A stretch of DNA of 51,027 nucleotides from Deltaproteobacteria bacterium (GTDB lineage: Bacteria; Myxococcota_A; Polyangia; DRWM01; JAAZOP01). Each line of letters opens with the position of its first letter. Positions within the stretch are counted from its first letter, which is position 1. A program made the position numbers and the translations under genes. Below are positions 23,973-31,038 of the stretch, in pieces. The stretch is taken from contig JACRCZ010000004.1 in assembly GCA_016218765.1 (NCBI GenBank), positions 1 through 51,027 of the forward strand. The letters run 5' to 3'. Below the pieces are notes generated by a model. The model did not search any database. It was not told the DNA's origin and worked only from the letters and a program-made list of their open reading frames with translations.

Positions 23973-24950
23973 CTACCGTTCGAAGCGGGTCGCCTTCTTC
24001 TCCGCGTGCCGTTCCAACGCCAGAACCAGCAGGCGCTCGACGAGCGCGGGGAACGGCAGGCCGGAGTATTCCCACATCTTGGGGTACATGCTGATCGAGG
24101 TGAATCCCGGGATGGTGTTCAGCTCGTTGACGTAGAGGCGGCCCGTCGTGCCCTCGAGGAAGAAGTCCACGCGGGCCATCCCGAAACACTCCAGCGCCCG
24201 GTAGGCATCGACCGCGATCCGCCGCAGCCGCTCGGTCGTCTCCGCCGGCAGCTTCGCCGGCAGCTCGAACTTCGCCGTGTCCAGCAGGTACTTGTCCTCG
24301 TAGTCGTAGAAGGCGCGCGAGGGGAGGATTTCGCACGGCACCGACGCGATCGGTTCGTCGTTGCCGAGGACCGAGCATTCCAGCTCGCGCCCCACGATGG
24401 CTCGTTCGACGACGATCTTGCGGTCGTACGCCGCGGCCAGGGCCAACGCCGCCTCCAGCTCGCGCCGGTCGGCCGCCCGGGAGATGCCGACGGACGAGCC
24501 CATGTTCGCCGGCTTGACGAACACGGGATAGCCAAGGCCCTGCTCGACGGGCGCGACGTCGAGCGCGCCGCGCCGGAGGGTGACGGACTCGACGACCTCG
24601 ATCCCGCGCTCGCGGCAGGCGCGCTTGGCCAGCTCCTTGTCCATGCACGCCGCGGAGCCGAGCACGCCGGCGCCGACGTACGGCAGGTCGGCCAGCTCGA
24701 GCAGCCCCTGCATCGTCCCGTCCTCGCCGAATGTCCCGTGCAGCACCGGGAACACCACATCGATCCCGGGGTTCGCCCCGGGCTCGGGCACGAGCGGCGC
24801 CGGGTCCCAGCGTCCCGCCTTGTCGATGAACATCCGCCGCACGTCGTAGCGCGACGGATCGAGCGCGCGGATGACCGCCTCCGCCGAGCGCAACGACACG
24901 TCGTGCTCCCCGCTCCTCCCGCCGTAGATCACCGCGACCCTGGTCGCCAT
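23973..24950 (-). CDS. ddl: D-alanine--D-alanine ligase
   Basis: The 325-residue protein shows the Ddl ATP-grasp features: VAVIYGGRSGEHDVSLRSA at the N-terminus, VLHGTFGEDGTMQGLLELADLPYVG, CMDKELAKR, YPVFVKPANMGSSVGIS and the C-terminal ARVDFFLEGTTGRLYVNELNTIPGFT with metal-binding Glu and Asn. It makes the D-Ala-D-Ala dipeptide for peptidoglycan in the cytoplasm. The DDYEDKYL-like segment (YDYEDKYL) is normal for the family. ATG 24950 has GGGAGG about nine bases upstream. It is isolated from other cell-wall genes here. Confidence 0.96.
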   Translation of the reverse strand: MATRVAVIYGGRSGEHDVSLRSAEAVIRALDPSRYDVRRMFIDKAGRWDPAPLVPEPGANPGIDVVFPVLHGTFGEDGTMQGLLELADLPYVGAGVLGSAACMDKELAKRACRERGIEVVESVTLRRGALDVAPVEQGLGYPVFVKPANMGSSVGISRAADRRELEAALALAAAYDRKIVVERAIVGRELECSVLGNDEPIASVPCEILPSRAFYDYEDKYLLDTAKFELPAKLPAETTERLRRIAVDAYRALECFGMARVDFFLEGTTGRLYVNELNTIPGFTSISMYPKMWEYSGLPFPALVERLLVLALERHAEKKATRFER

Positions 24951-25107
24951 CGCCCGCACCTCCCGTCCCCCCGTTCCTACCAGGATCCGCCCCGCAGCGG
25001 AAATCCCGCCCCCCCTTTGCGACCCTTTGCGGTCCATGGCGTCCTTTGCGCGGAATCCGGCCGGCCCTCTCCCCCCCGGCCTTCTCCCGGCGGCCTTCAC
25101 CCCGGAA

Positions 25108-25138
25108 TTGACTCGCCCTGCCCGCGGTGGCATAGGAA
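25108..25138 (+). promoter_or_regulatory. Putative promoter of the substrate-binding lipoprotein gene
   Basis: TTGACT (25108-25113) with CATAGG at a 17-base spacing (25131-25136) or TAGGAA at 19 bases (25133-25138), in the 281-base divergent gap between ddl and the gene at 25232. The rest of the gap shows no other clear element. Confidence 0.35.
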
Positions 25139-25231
25139 CGGCGTGCGGCGGGGCCCGGAGGCACGCTCGACTCTCCGTGACGATCGCGGAGACGCCGGCG
25201 GCCGTCACCGTCCACGCAGGGGAGTGCCGAC

Positions 25232-26041
25232 ATGAAGACGCGATGGAGCATCGGGTTGTGCGCGCTGTGGCTCGCGGCCGTCACCGCGTGCGGGCCGGCG
25301 CAGGACGCCTCGACGACGCCCACAGGCCCGACGACGCACGCCATGGCCGGTCATCCGGACCTGGCGGGCCGAACGGTCACGGTGGCGGTCGAGAACGACT
25401 ACGTGCCGTTCAACGGGGTGCGCGAGTCGACCGGGGAGAGCTACGGCTGGGACTACGACGCGCTGGCCGAGATCTGCCGTCGCGTCAACTGCGTGCCGGA
25501 GTTCCGGCAGGCGCCGTGGGACGGCATCTTCCAGGCGGTCGCTGCCGGCACCTACGACCTGGCGGCCAACGGCATCAGCGTCACGGCCGAGCGCGATCAG
25601 GTCGTGGACTTCTCGGCGCCCTACATGACGGTCGGGCAGGTGCTCGTGCTGCCCTTCGGCGCGACCGTGGACGATCTCGCCATGTTCCGGGAGGACGCCG
25701 AGAACTCGGTCGGCACGCAGTCCGGGACGACCAACGAAGCGACGGCTCGCGAGAACTTCCCGGCCGAGCGGGTGCAGGTCTATCCCGACTTCGACGCGGC
25801 GACCCAGGCGCTGCTCGACGGCGGCATCGACGCCGTGGTCGCGGACAACGTGACCGCCCTGCGCATCATCGCCAAGACCGGCGGACGGCTGAAGCTGGGG
25901 CCGCAGATCACGTCCGACGAGCCGCTGGCGTTCGCCTTCCCGCCCGGCAGCCCGCTGCTCGACGCCTTCAACGCCGCCATCGCCTCGATGAAGCAGGACG
26001 GCACGCTCCAGGCGATCAACGACCGCTGGTTCAACCCGTAG
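25232..26041 (+). CDS. Amino-acid-type ABC transporter substrate-binding lipoprotein (SBP_bac_3), orphan
   Basis: A 269-residue lipoprotein (lipobox AVTACG) followed by a type-3 solute-binding domain: TVTVAVENDYVPFNG, YGWDYDALAEICRRVN, FQAVAAGTYDLAANGISVTAERDQVVDFSAPYM, and the C-terminal FAFPPGSPLLDAFNAAIASMKQDGTLQAINDRWF. These bind polar amino acids or similar small molecules in the periplasm. No permease or ATPase gene lies nearby, so it either serves a distant transporter or has a sensory role. A related domain forms the outer part of the kinase at 41497-43728. ATG 25232 has GGGGAG upstream. Confidence 0.93.
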   Translation: MKTRWSIGLCALWLAAVTACGPAQDASTTPTGPTTHAMAGHPDLAGRTVTVAVENDYVPFNGVRESTGESYGWDYDALAEICRRVNCVPEFRQAPWDGIFQAVAAGTYDLAANGISVTAERDQVVDFSAPYMTVGQVLVLPFGATVDDLAMFREDAENSVGTQSGTTNEATARENFPAERVQVYPDFDAATQALLDGGIDAVVADNVTALRIIAKTGGRLKLGPQITSDEPLAFAFPPGSPLLDAFNAAIASMKQDGTLQAINDRWFNP

Positions 26042-26042
26042 G

Positions 26043-26648
26043 CTAGAACCTCCACCGGAGACTGGCGGCGCCGTCGTCCATGCCGAACAGCGGCGCCAGC
26101 GGCGTGTCGTCCATCGGCGGGGGCAGCGCGAAATCCGTGAAGAAGGCGAGCACGAAGGCGGCGAGGGCGAAGCCGCCGGCGGAGAACAGGAGGATGTTGG
26201 TCGCCAGCCGGTAGTCCTCGAAGTCCGACACGATCCGCGGTCCGTCGGCGCACGCGCGCGCACTGCCCGCGCGGCACGCACCCAAGGCCACGTCGTATTC
26301 GTCCTCGGCGCCCAGGACCAGGCCGCCGGCGATGCCGCCGCCGATCCCCGAGACGACCGCGAGGCCGGCGAGGGTCCAGAACCAGTACGGCGGCACCCCG
26401 TCCGATTCCGGCTCCGCTTCGGACTCCGGGCCCGGCATGGGTCCCAGAAGCTCGGCCACCGACGGTCCGGGAAGGGCGTCGGGATCCGCCGGAGCGTCGT
26501 CCGCGGGCTCGCCGATCGGCCCGAGCAGGTCATCGATCGATGGCCCGGGCGGAGTCGCGTCGTCCGCCCGGGACGCGCTCGCCGCCAGGAGGACGACGGC
26601 GGCAGGCCAGGCGCTGAGGTGGAACCGTCGGGGCTCGCGAGCGCGCAT
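26043..26648 (-). CDS. Secreted/membrane protein with two membrane spans, function unknown
   Basis: The 201-residue protein has an N-terminal signal peptide (AVVLLAASASRADD), then two imperfect copies of a short motif, PSIDDLLGPIGEP and PSVAELLGPMPGP, in a Pro/Asp/Glu-rich stretch. Two hydrophobic helices (about 95-118 and 150-172) follow. Such small proteins are frequent in Myxococcota and have no assigned role. A -10-like TACGAT (26662-26657) ends eight bases before the ATG, with TTCTCA 17 bases further up (26685-26680), and no ribosome binding site is seen. Its stop lies one base beyond that of the convergent lipoprotein gene. Confidence 0.7.
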   Translation of the reverse strand: MRAREPRRFHLSAWPAAVVLLAASASRADDATPPGPSIDDLLGPIGEPADDAPADPDALPGPSVAELLGPMPGPESEAEPESDGVPPYWFWTLAGLAVVSGIGGGIAGGLVLGAEDEYDVALGACRAGSARACADGPRIVSDFEDYRLATNILLFSAGGFALAAFVLAFFTDFALPPPMDDTPLAPLFGMDDGAASLRWRF

Positions 26649-26656
26649 CGTCGGCC

Positions 26657-26685
26657 ATCGTACGCGATGGCGGTCCGGCTGAGAA
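26657..26685 (-). promoter_or_regulatory. Putative promoter close to the ATG of the gene at 26648
   Basis: Minus strand TTCTCA (26685-26680), a 17-base spacer, TACGAT (26662-26657), then eight bases to the ATG. This is one of several candidate leaderless arrangements in the window. Confidence 0.35.
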
Positions 26686-26749
26686 CCGAGAACAGAGAAC
26701 GGAATACGGGTCCCTTCGGGACTTCCCGCGCCTGCGGGTTCGTGTTTTG

Positions 26750-27667
26750 ATGGCGGCGCCGATGCCGAGCCGCCGAGCGCCGCTGCTGTTGTTCGTCCTC
26801 GCCCTGGCCGCGCCTTCTCCGTCCCGGGCCGCGGGGGTGGCGCTCGACCGCTACCGCGGCGCACCGATCGCGGACGACGGCCTGGCCCTCAGCCGCCCGG
26901 GCGATCTGGGCCATCTGCGCTGGGGCGTGCGTCTCGACTTCGACTATGCGATGGACCCGCTGGTGTGGGAGGAGCATCAGGGTGCGTCGTCGTCCGAGGT
27001 CGGCGCGATCGTCGAGCATCAGGTCGTCGGGCGATTGACGGGGGCGCTTGGTCTCATCGACCGCCTGGTGCTCTGGGTCGGGCTTCCGGTGAACCTGATC
27101 CTGTCCGGCAACGAGTACGCCGGCAGCCCGGGTCCCGGGGGCACGTCCGTGGGCGATCTGTTTGCGGGTCTCCGCGGCCGCATCTGGGGCGAGCGTGACG
27201 ACCTGTTCGCGATCGCGGCGCAGGCGACGCTGACGGTGCCGACGGCAGAGCTGGCGGACGACGGGCAGTCGTTCGCGGGCGACTGGACGATCGGCGGCGA
27301 CGTGCTCCTGCTGCTGGAGCTGCGGTGGCGCTGGATCGTCGTGACGGCGGACCTGGGCGGGCGGTTCCGCCGCCCTGCGGAGCTGGGGTCGGTCGAGGTC
27401 GGCCAGGAGTTCCTCTGGGGGCTGGGCATCACGGTGCCGGCGCTGCCGGGGACGCTGGAGGCGTACCTGGAGGCGTACGGTACGACGACGTTCGCGTCCT
27501 TCGGCGTACGCGAGCTGTCGCCGGTCGAGCTCCTGGGCGGCGTGCGCGTCTGGGCGCGGGAGGGACTCTCGGTCGCCCTGGCGGCGGGCAGCGGATTGGG
27601 GACGCGGGGCTACGGCGCGCCCGACGTGCGGGGCGTGCTGTGCTTCGGCTGGTCGGCGCCGCCCTAG
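26750..27667 (+). CDS. Probable outer-membrane beta-barrel protein
   Basis: A 305-residue protein with a signal peptide (LLLFVLALAAPSPSRA) and then long alternating strands, for example RWGVRLDFDYAMDPLVW, LTGALGLIDRLVLWVGLPVNLIL, GDLFAGLRGRIWG, and WIVVTADLGGRFRRP. This resembles the barrel part found at the N-terminus of myxobacterial OmpA-like proteins, but no OmpA domain follows. It is a transporter or structural barrel of unknown ligand. The ATG at 26750 is used; 26762 is a possible alternative. The last four bases overlap the stop of the convergent lipoprotein gene (CTAG). Confidence 0.75.
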   Translation: MAAPMPSRRAPLLLFVLALAAPSPSRAAGVALDRYRGAPIADDGLALSRPGDLGHLRWGVRLDFDYAMDPLVWEEHQGASSSEVGAIVEHQVVGRLTGALGLIDRLVLWVGLPVNLILSGNEYAGSPGPGGTSVGDLFAGLRGRIWGERDDLFAIAAQATLTVPTAELADDGQSFAGDWTIGGDVLLLLELRWRWIVVTADLGGRFRRPAELGSVEVGQEFLWGLGITVPALPGTLEAYLEAYGTTTFASFGVRELSPVELLGGVRVWAREGLSVALAAGSGLGTRGYGAPDVRGVLCFGWSAPP

Positions 27668-28305
27668 TCCGGGAAGGCCGCGTGGATCCGGCCGCTGATC
27701 GCGAACGGGCCGCCGGGGGTGAAGGCGGCCGGGGTCTCCACGTCGCAGGACGCCTCCTGATCGGCGCAGCAGATGTGGAAGTCGTCGATCGACACCATCG
27801 AGGTGAACGACAGCACGATGTCGGATTCCGAGAGGCGTTCGACCGTCACGGTCGTCAGGTCGGCGCGGTACACGGACTGCGCCGGGCAGACGGAGAGGCG
27901 GGTCAGCGTGTCGCAAGCGCCGAAGGGGCTCACCAGCACCGTCTTGACGCAGGAGCCGGCCACGGGGATCTCGACCACGGCGTTGTCCGCGCGCAGCGGG
28001 AGCTCCCAGCCGATCGGCACTTCGCCGAAGACGCGGACCGGCTCCGTCACGGTCGAACGCTCGCCCGTGTAGGTGTCCTCGATCGGCACGTCGATCGTTC
28101 CCTGGACCTCGAACCAGATCTTCCCGGCCGTCGCGGTGCGATAGGCGTGGAGCGTGCCTTCTTCCAGGCAGATCTCCGTCGCGCTCTCCTCGATCTGCAC
28201 GCAGTACGTGCCCAGAGGGTCTCCTCCTCCGCCGCCGCCGTCGGATTCCGCGCAACCGGCGGCGAGGAGCAGGCCGAGCATCCGGACGTTGTTTGTCGAT
28301 GGCAT
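27664..28305 (-). CDS. Secreted lipoprotein, companion of the IgGFc-type lipoprotein
   Basis: A 213-residue protein with a short signal, a lipobox (LLAAGCAE), a run of Gly, and a beta-rich domain containing several Cys (YCVQIEE, SCVKTVLVSPFGACDTL, CCADQEASCD). No family is recognised. It lies 20 bases downstream of the IgGFc-binding-type lipoprotein gene on the same strand and has a good GAGGAGG ribosome binding site, so the two are probably co-transcribed and may act together on the cell surface. Its stop is shared in part with the convergent barrel gene. Confidence 0.8.
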   Translation of the reverse strand: MPSTNNVRMLGLLLAAGCAESDGGGGGGDPLGTYCVQIEESATEICLEEGTLHAYRTATAGKIWFEVQGTIDVPIEDTYTGERSTVTEPVRVFGEVPIGWELPLRADNAVVEIPVAGSCVKTVLVSPFGACDTLTRLSVCPAQSVYRADLTTVTVERLSESDIVLSFTSMVSIDDFHICCADQEASCDVETPAAFTPGGPFAISGRIHAAFPD

Positions 28306-28325
28306 CGTCGTTCCTCCTCGCCCGC

Positions 28326-29963
28326 TCACTCGAGGATGATCTGGTCCAGATCGAGGCCGCCGGGGTACCAGTAGCTGGTGTACTGGCCGTAGCCGTAGAC
28401 CGAGATGCCGAACTCCTGGTCGGCCTGGATCTCGTGGTTGCCGTCGGCCCGCGGGCCGTCGTCCAGGACGATGCGGCGGTGGCCGATGCCGGAATCGCCG
28501 ATCCCGGCGAGGGCGCCGATCGGGTCGCCGTCGAGCACAATCTCCGCGTCGACGGCGCCGAACACCTCGACGTAGTTCACCTCGTAGTTGGTGGGCGCGT
28601 GGAAGAGGTAGGACAGCCGGAACTGGTCGATGGGCACGGCCAGCGCCATGGCGGGGTCGCCCATCCCGCCGCCGGCATCCTGCCCCTCCATGTACTGGGC
28701 GACCACGATCTTCTTGTTCGCGTCGACGACGAAGGTCGCGGTGGTCGCCGGCAGCTCGATGAAGTCCCCGGCGCGCACGAGATGGGTCGCGGCGGCCTGC
28801 GGGGGGTCGTAGGACACGGTCGTGTCGTCGGCCGTGGCGATGATCCGCACGTAGCGGATCTTCCCGTCGGGCATCGATGTGACGGCGGGCGGCGACACGG
28901 CGTAGCGCGTGGAGAGGGAGCTCAAGGGGATCATCGATTCCTCGAGGTGGTCGCAGTAGCCGGTGCCGAAGGGGATGTAGGTGCAGTAGTGCCCACCGAT
29001 GACCTGCACGGGCTTGTCCGACTCGACACGGGTCCCGGTGAAGTCGCCGGTGTACGAGAAGTAGGCGAGCACGTCGCCCTGCTGCAGGGTCGCCTCGACC
29101 GGCAGCCCGATCTCCAGCGCGGGCGCTAGCGGTCCGCCGTCGGCCTCGGCGCGCGAGGTGATCGTCACGTGCGTCCCGTCGGCCACGGCGGTGATCGCCA
29201 TCTCGCTGGGCGAGCCGGTCTCGATCCCTCCCGGGCTCGGCATGACCGGCCAGGCCGCGACGAAGTACTCGGTGCCCATGGCGTTGACGGGGAAGAGGAG
29301 GGACGCGTCGTTGGTGTAGGAGAAGATCTCGTCGCGACCCTCGGTCTGGTGGTAGTCGAGCGGACTGAACTGGTAGACGGTGACGGGCTGTGTGGTGCGG
29401 AGGTGATACGAGCCTTTGGGGGCGAGGGTGGGGACCGGCCACGCCCGGTCCGGGCACAGGGTCGCCTGCCCGCCCCAGCAGCCCTTGAGCTTCTCGACCC
29501 ACGGCAGCGTCTGCGTCACGACCGCGCCGGGCAGCACGTCGAACACGAGCGGCTCGGTCAGCGCTCCCCAATCGATCGTCACCGTCGCCCGGTTGCTGGT
29601 CGTATTGGAGATCGCGACGGCGAACTCGAAGTCGCTGATCACGTCGTTGCCGCTGATCGTGGGGTAGTAGTCGCAACCCATGTAGGTCGCGCCCAGGTAC
29701 TGCGGCGCGCACGCGCCCTGGCACAGGCCCGTGGTCGGGCTGCACGTCATCCCCTGGGCGGGGTCGCAGTACTGGGTCTGCCAGCCCGAGCCGTCGGCGC
29801 GGCACAGCCGCGCGAACTCGCCGTTGCACGCGGTTTCTCCGGGGGTGCACGAGGCGTCGTCCGGCGGAACCGTGTCGACGACGTCCACGCCCGGATCCGT
29901 CGTTCCTCCCGGCGAGCACGCGGTCCACAGCACGGCCGCACCGATGAGCCCGCAGCGCTTCAT
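28326..29963 (-). CDS. IgGFc-binding-domain lipoprotein
   Basis: The 545-residue protein has a lipoprotein signal (VLWTACSPG), a Cys-rich segment (about 35-80: CTPGETACNGEFARLC), then a long beta domain of the IgGFc-binding family. Family hallmarks seen are FEFAVAISNTTSNRATVTIDWG, LRTTQPVTVYQFSP, DASLLFPVNAMGTEYFV, GTHVTITSRAE, DKPVQVIGGHYCTYIP and HLEESMIPLSSL. The domain is named after mucin-associated FCGBP; bacterial versions are extracellular and of unknown ligand. It leads a two-gene unit with the lipoprotein gene at 27664-28305. A promoter is predicted at 30049-30077. Confidence 0.9.
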   Translation of the reverse strand: MKRCGLIGAAVLWTACSPGGTTDPGVDVVDTVPPDDASCTPGETACNGEFARLCRADGSGWQTQYCDPAQGMTCSPTTGLCQGACAPQYLGATYMGCDYYPTISGNDVISDFEFAVAISNTTSNRATVTIDWGALTEPLVFDVLPGAVVTQTLPWVEKLKGCWGGQATLCPDRAWPVPTLAPKGSYHLRTTQPVTVYQFSPLDYHQTEGRDEIFSYTNDASLLFPVNAMGTEYFVAAWPVMPSPGGIETGSPSEMAITAVADGTHVTITSRAEADGGPLAPALEIGLPVEATLQQGDVLAYFSYTGDFTGTRVESDKPVQVIGGHYCTYIPFGTGYCDHLEESMIPLSSLSTRYAVSPPAVTSMPDGKIRYVRIIATADDTTVSYDPPQAAATHLVRAGDFIELPATTATFVVDANKKIVVAQYMEGQDAGGGMGDPAMALAVPIDQFRLSYLFHAPTNYEVNYVEVFGAVDAEIVLDGDPIGALAGIGDSGIGHRRIVLDDGPRADGNHEIQADQEFGISVYGYGQYTSYWYPGGLDLDQIILE

Positions 29964-30048
29964 GCCCTCACGCTCCCGCCGGCAGGCATCGCTGCGGCGA
30001 ACCGCTCCGGCTGCGCCGCACGTCCCGCACGTCCCGACCGACGGGGCG

Positions 30049-30077
30049 AACGTACCGTTGCTCGTGGCCACCGTCAA
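30049..30077 (-). promoter_or_regulatory. Putative promoter of the IgGFc-type lipoprotein unit
   Basis: Minus strand TTGACG (30077-30072), a 17-base spacer, TACGTT (30054-30049). It lies about 86 bases upstream of ATG 29963. Confidence 0.5.
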
Positions 30078-30089
30078 CAGGAGGAGGCG

Positions 30090-30142
30090 GTGGGTCAAGT
30101 GGACGAGTTGGTCAAGTGGAGAAGTTGTTGGTTGGGACCGGT
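30090..30142. repeat. Intergenic GT-rich repeat related to 431-481
   Basis: The segment contains GGTCAAGTGGA twice, once followed by CGAGTTG and once by GAAGTTG. Read as reverse complement it shares ACCAACAACT and TTGACCCACC with the repeat after the toxin gene. It lies between the divergent promoters of the IgGFc-type and Tyr-Gly-Pro lipoprotein genes. The similarity was judged by eye. Confidence 0.4.
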
Positions 30143-30147
30143 TCCGC

Positions 30148-30176
30148 TTGCGCGGGCGGCATTCCCGATGCATGCT
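30148..30176 (+). promoter_or_regulatory. Putative promoter of the Tyr-Gly-Pro lipoprotein / radical SAM operon
   Basis: TTGCGC (30148-30153), a 17-base spacer and CATGCT (30171-30176), 56 bases before ATG 30233, which follows a strong GGGGAGGGG ribosome binding site. Confidence 0.35.
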
Positions 30177-30232
30177 TGCGGGGTCCGGCAGCGGAAGCGG
30201 ACCCGTGGGGGGCTTTGGGGAGGGGAGGCGCC

Positions 30233-31036
30233 ATGATCGCGAAGCTGATGCGCACGGTGAAGAAGATCCGGCCCTGGATGGTCGCCGTGGCGCTCGCCGG
30301 GGGAGCCGCGTGGGCCAGCTCGTGCGACACCGGCGGCGGCTCGTGCGAGCCGGGCGACTACTACGGTCCGCCGACGTGCACGACGGACGAGGAATGCGTG
30401 GCCCGCAACGGTCCGGGCTACGTCTGCGACACGCGGATCGCCCTGGTCGATGACGGTTGCGGCAACATGGTCGAGTGGGGCCGCATCTGCGAGGCGGTCG
30501 GCGACGCCGATGCCGATGCCGGCGGCGACGACGGCTCCTCGACGGAGGCCGACGTGTCGTCCGAGGCTGCCGTCGACGGCGACGCGGACTGCGTCCCTGC
30601 GGTGTTCTACGGTCCGGAGCCGATTTGCACCGACAACGCCCAGTGCGAGAGCGAGTACGGCACCGGCTGGACCTGTTCGGGCTACCGGTCGTACTCGGAC
30701 ACTTGCGGCGGCACGATGAACTGGGGGCCGTTCTGCGAGCCCCCGGCGGGCGCGGACGCCGACGCCGATGCCGACCCCGGGGACGTCGTGGTGTACTACG
30801 GCCCGCCGCCGGTCGACGCCGACGACACGGGCGACATCGGCACGTTCTACGGCCCACCTCCTGTCGATGTCGGAACGGACGGCGACGCCGGCACGTGGTA
30901 CGGCCCGCCGCCGACCGACGACGCGGGCGCCGACGACGACACGCCGGCGACGCTGTACGGACCGACCCCGGTCGACGGCGGCGGCGCGGACGCCGACGTC
31001 CCGGGCACCTTCTACGGACCGACTCCCGCCGGCTGA
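30233..31036 (+). CDS. Lipoprotein-like protein with seven Tyr-Gly-Pro motifs, candidate radical-SAM substrate
   Basis: The 267-residue protein has a signal peptide (VAVALAGGAAWASSC, a lipobox-like ending). Two homologous Cys-rich units follow (about 37-85 and 118-168), each opening with YGP (Tyr44, Tyr126) and sharing the CT...C...G.G..C...CG.M..WG..CE layout. Asp/Ala-rich linkers separate the units. The C-terminal 80 residues hold five tandem units with an aromatic or Leu residue before YGP: Tyr189, 206, 223, 242 and 261, spaced 17-19 residues, each with (P/T)P next and then acidic/Gly spacer. The chain ends three residues after the last YGPTP. The stop is two bases before the radical SAM gene. 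Evenly spaced identical motifs next to a SPASM enzyme suggest a modification target, but this is inference. Confidence 0.8.
   Translation: MIAKLMRTVKKIRPWMVAVALAGGAAWASSCDTGGGSCEPGDYYGPPTCTTDEECVARNGPGYVCDTRIALVDDGCGNMVEWGRICEAVGDADADAGGDDGSSTEADVSSEAAVDGDADCVPAVFYGPEPICTDNAQCESEYGTGWTCSGYRSYSDTCGGTMNWGPFCEPPAGADADADADPGDVVVYYGPPPVDADDTGDIGTFYGPPPVDVGTDGDAGTWYGPPPTDDAGADDDTPATLYGPTPVDGGGADADVPGTFYGPTPAG
30795..31027 (+). repeat. Five tandem coding repeats for aromatic-Tyr-Gly-Pro units
   Basis: Tyr-Gly-Pro codons begin at 30797, 30848, 30899, 30956 and 31013. The first three units are 51 bases apart, the later ones 57. Synonymous differences between units (for example CCGCCGCCG versus CCACCTCCT) show that the peptide rather than the DNA is what stays constant. 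Confidence 0.85.
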
Positions 31037-31038
31037 AC

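Noticed and set aside
30795..31027. PASTA- or collagen-like structural repeat as the full explanation of the YGP tail
   Set aside because: The units do not follow a Gly-X-Y or PASTA pattern, and the spacers are acidic and variable while aromatic-YGP is fixed.
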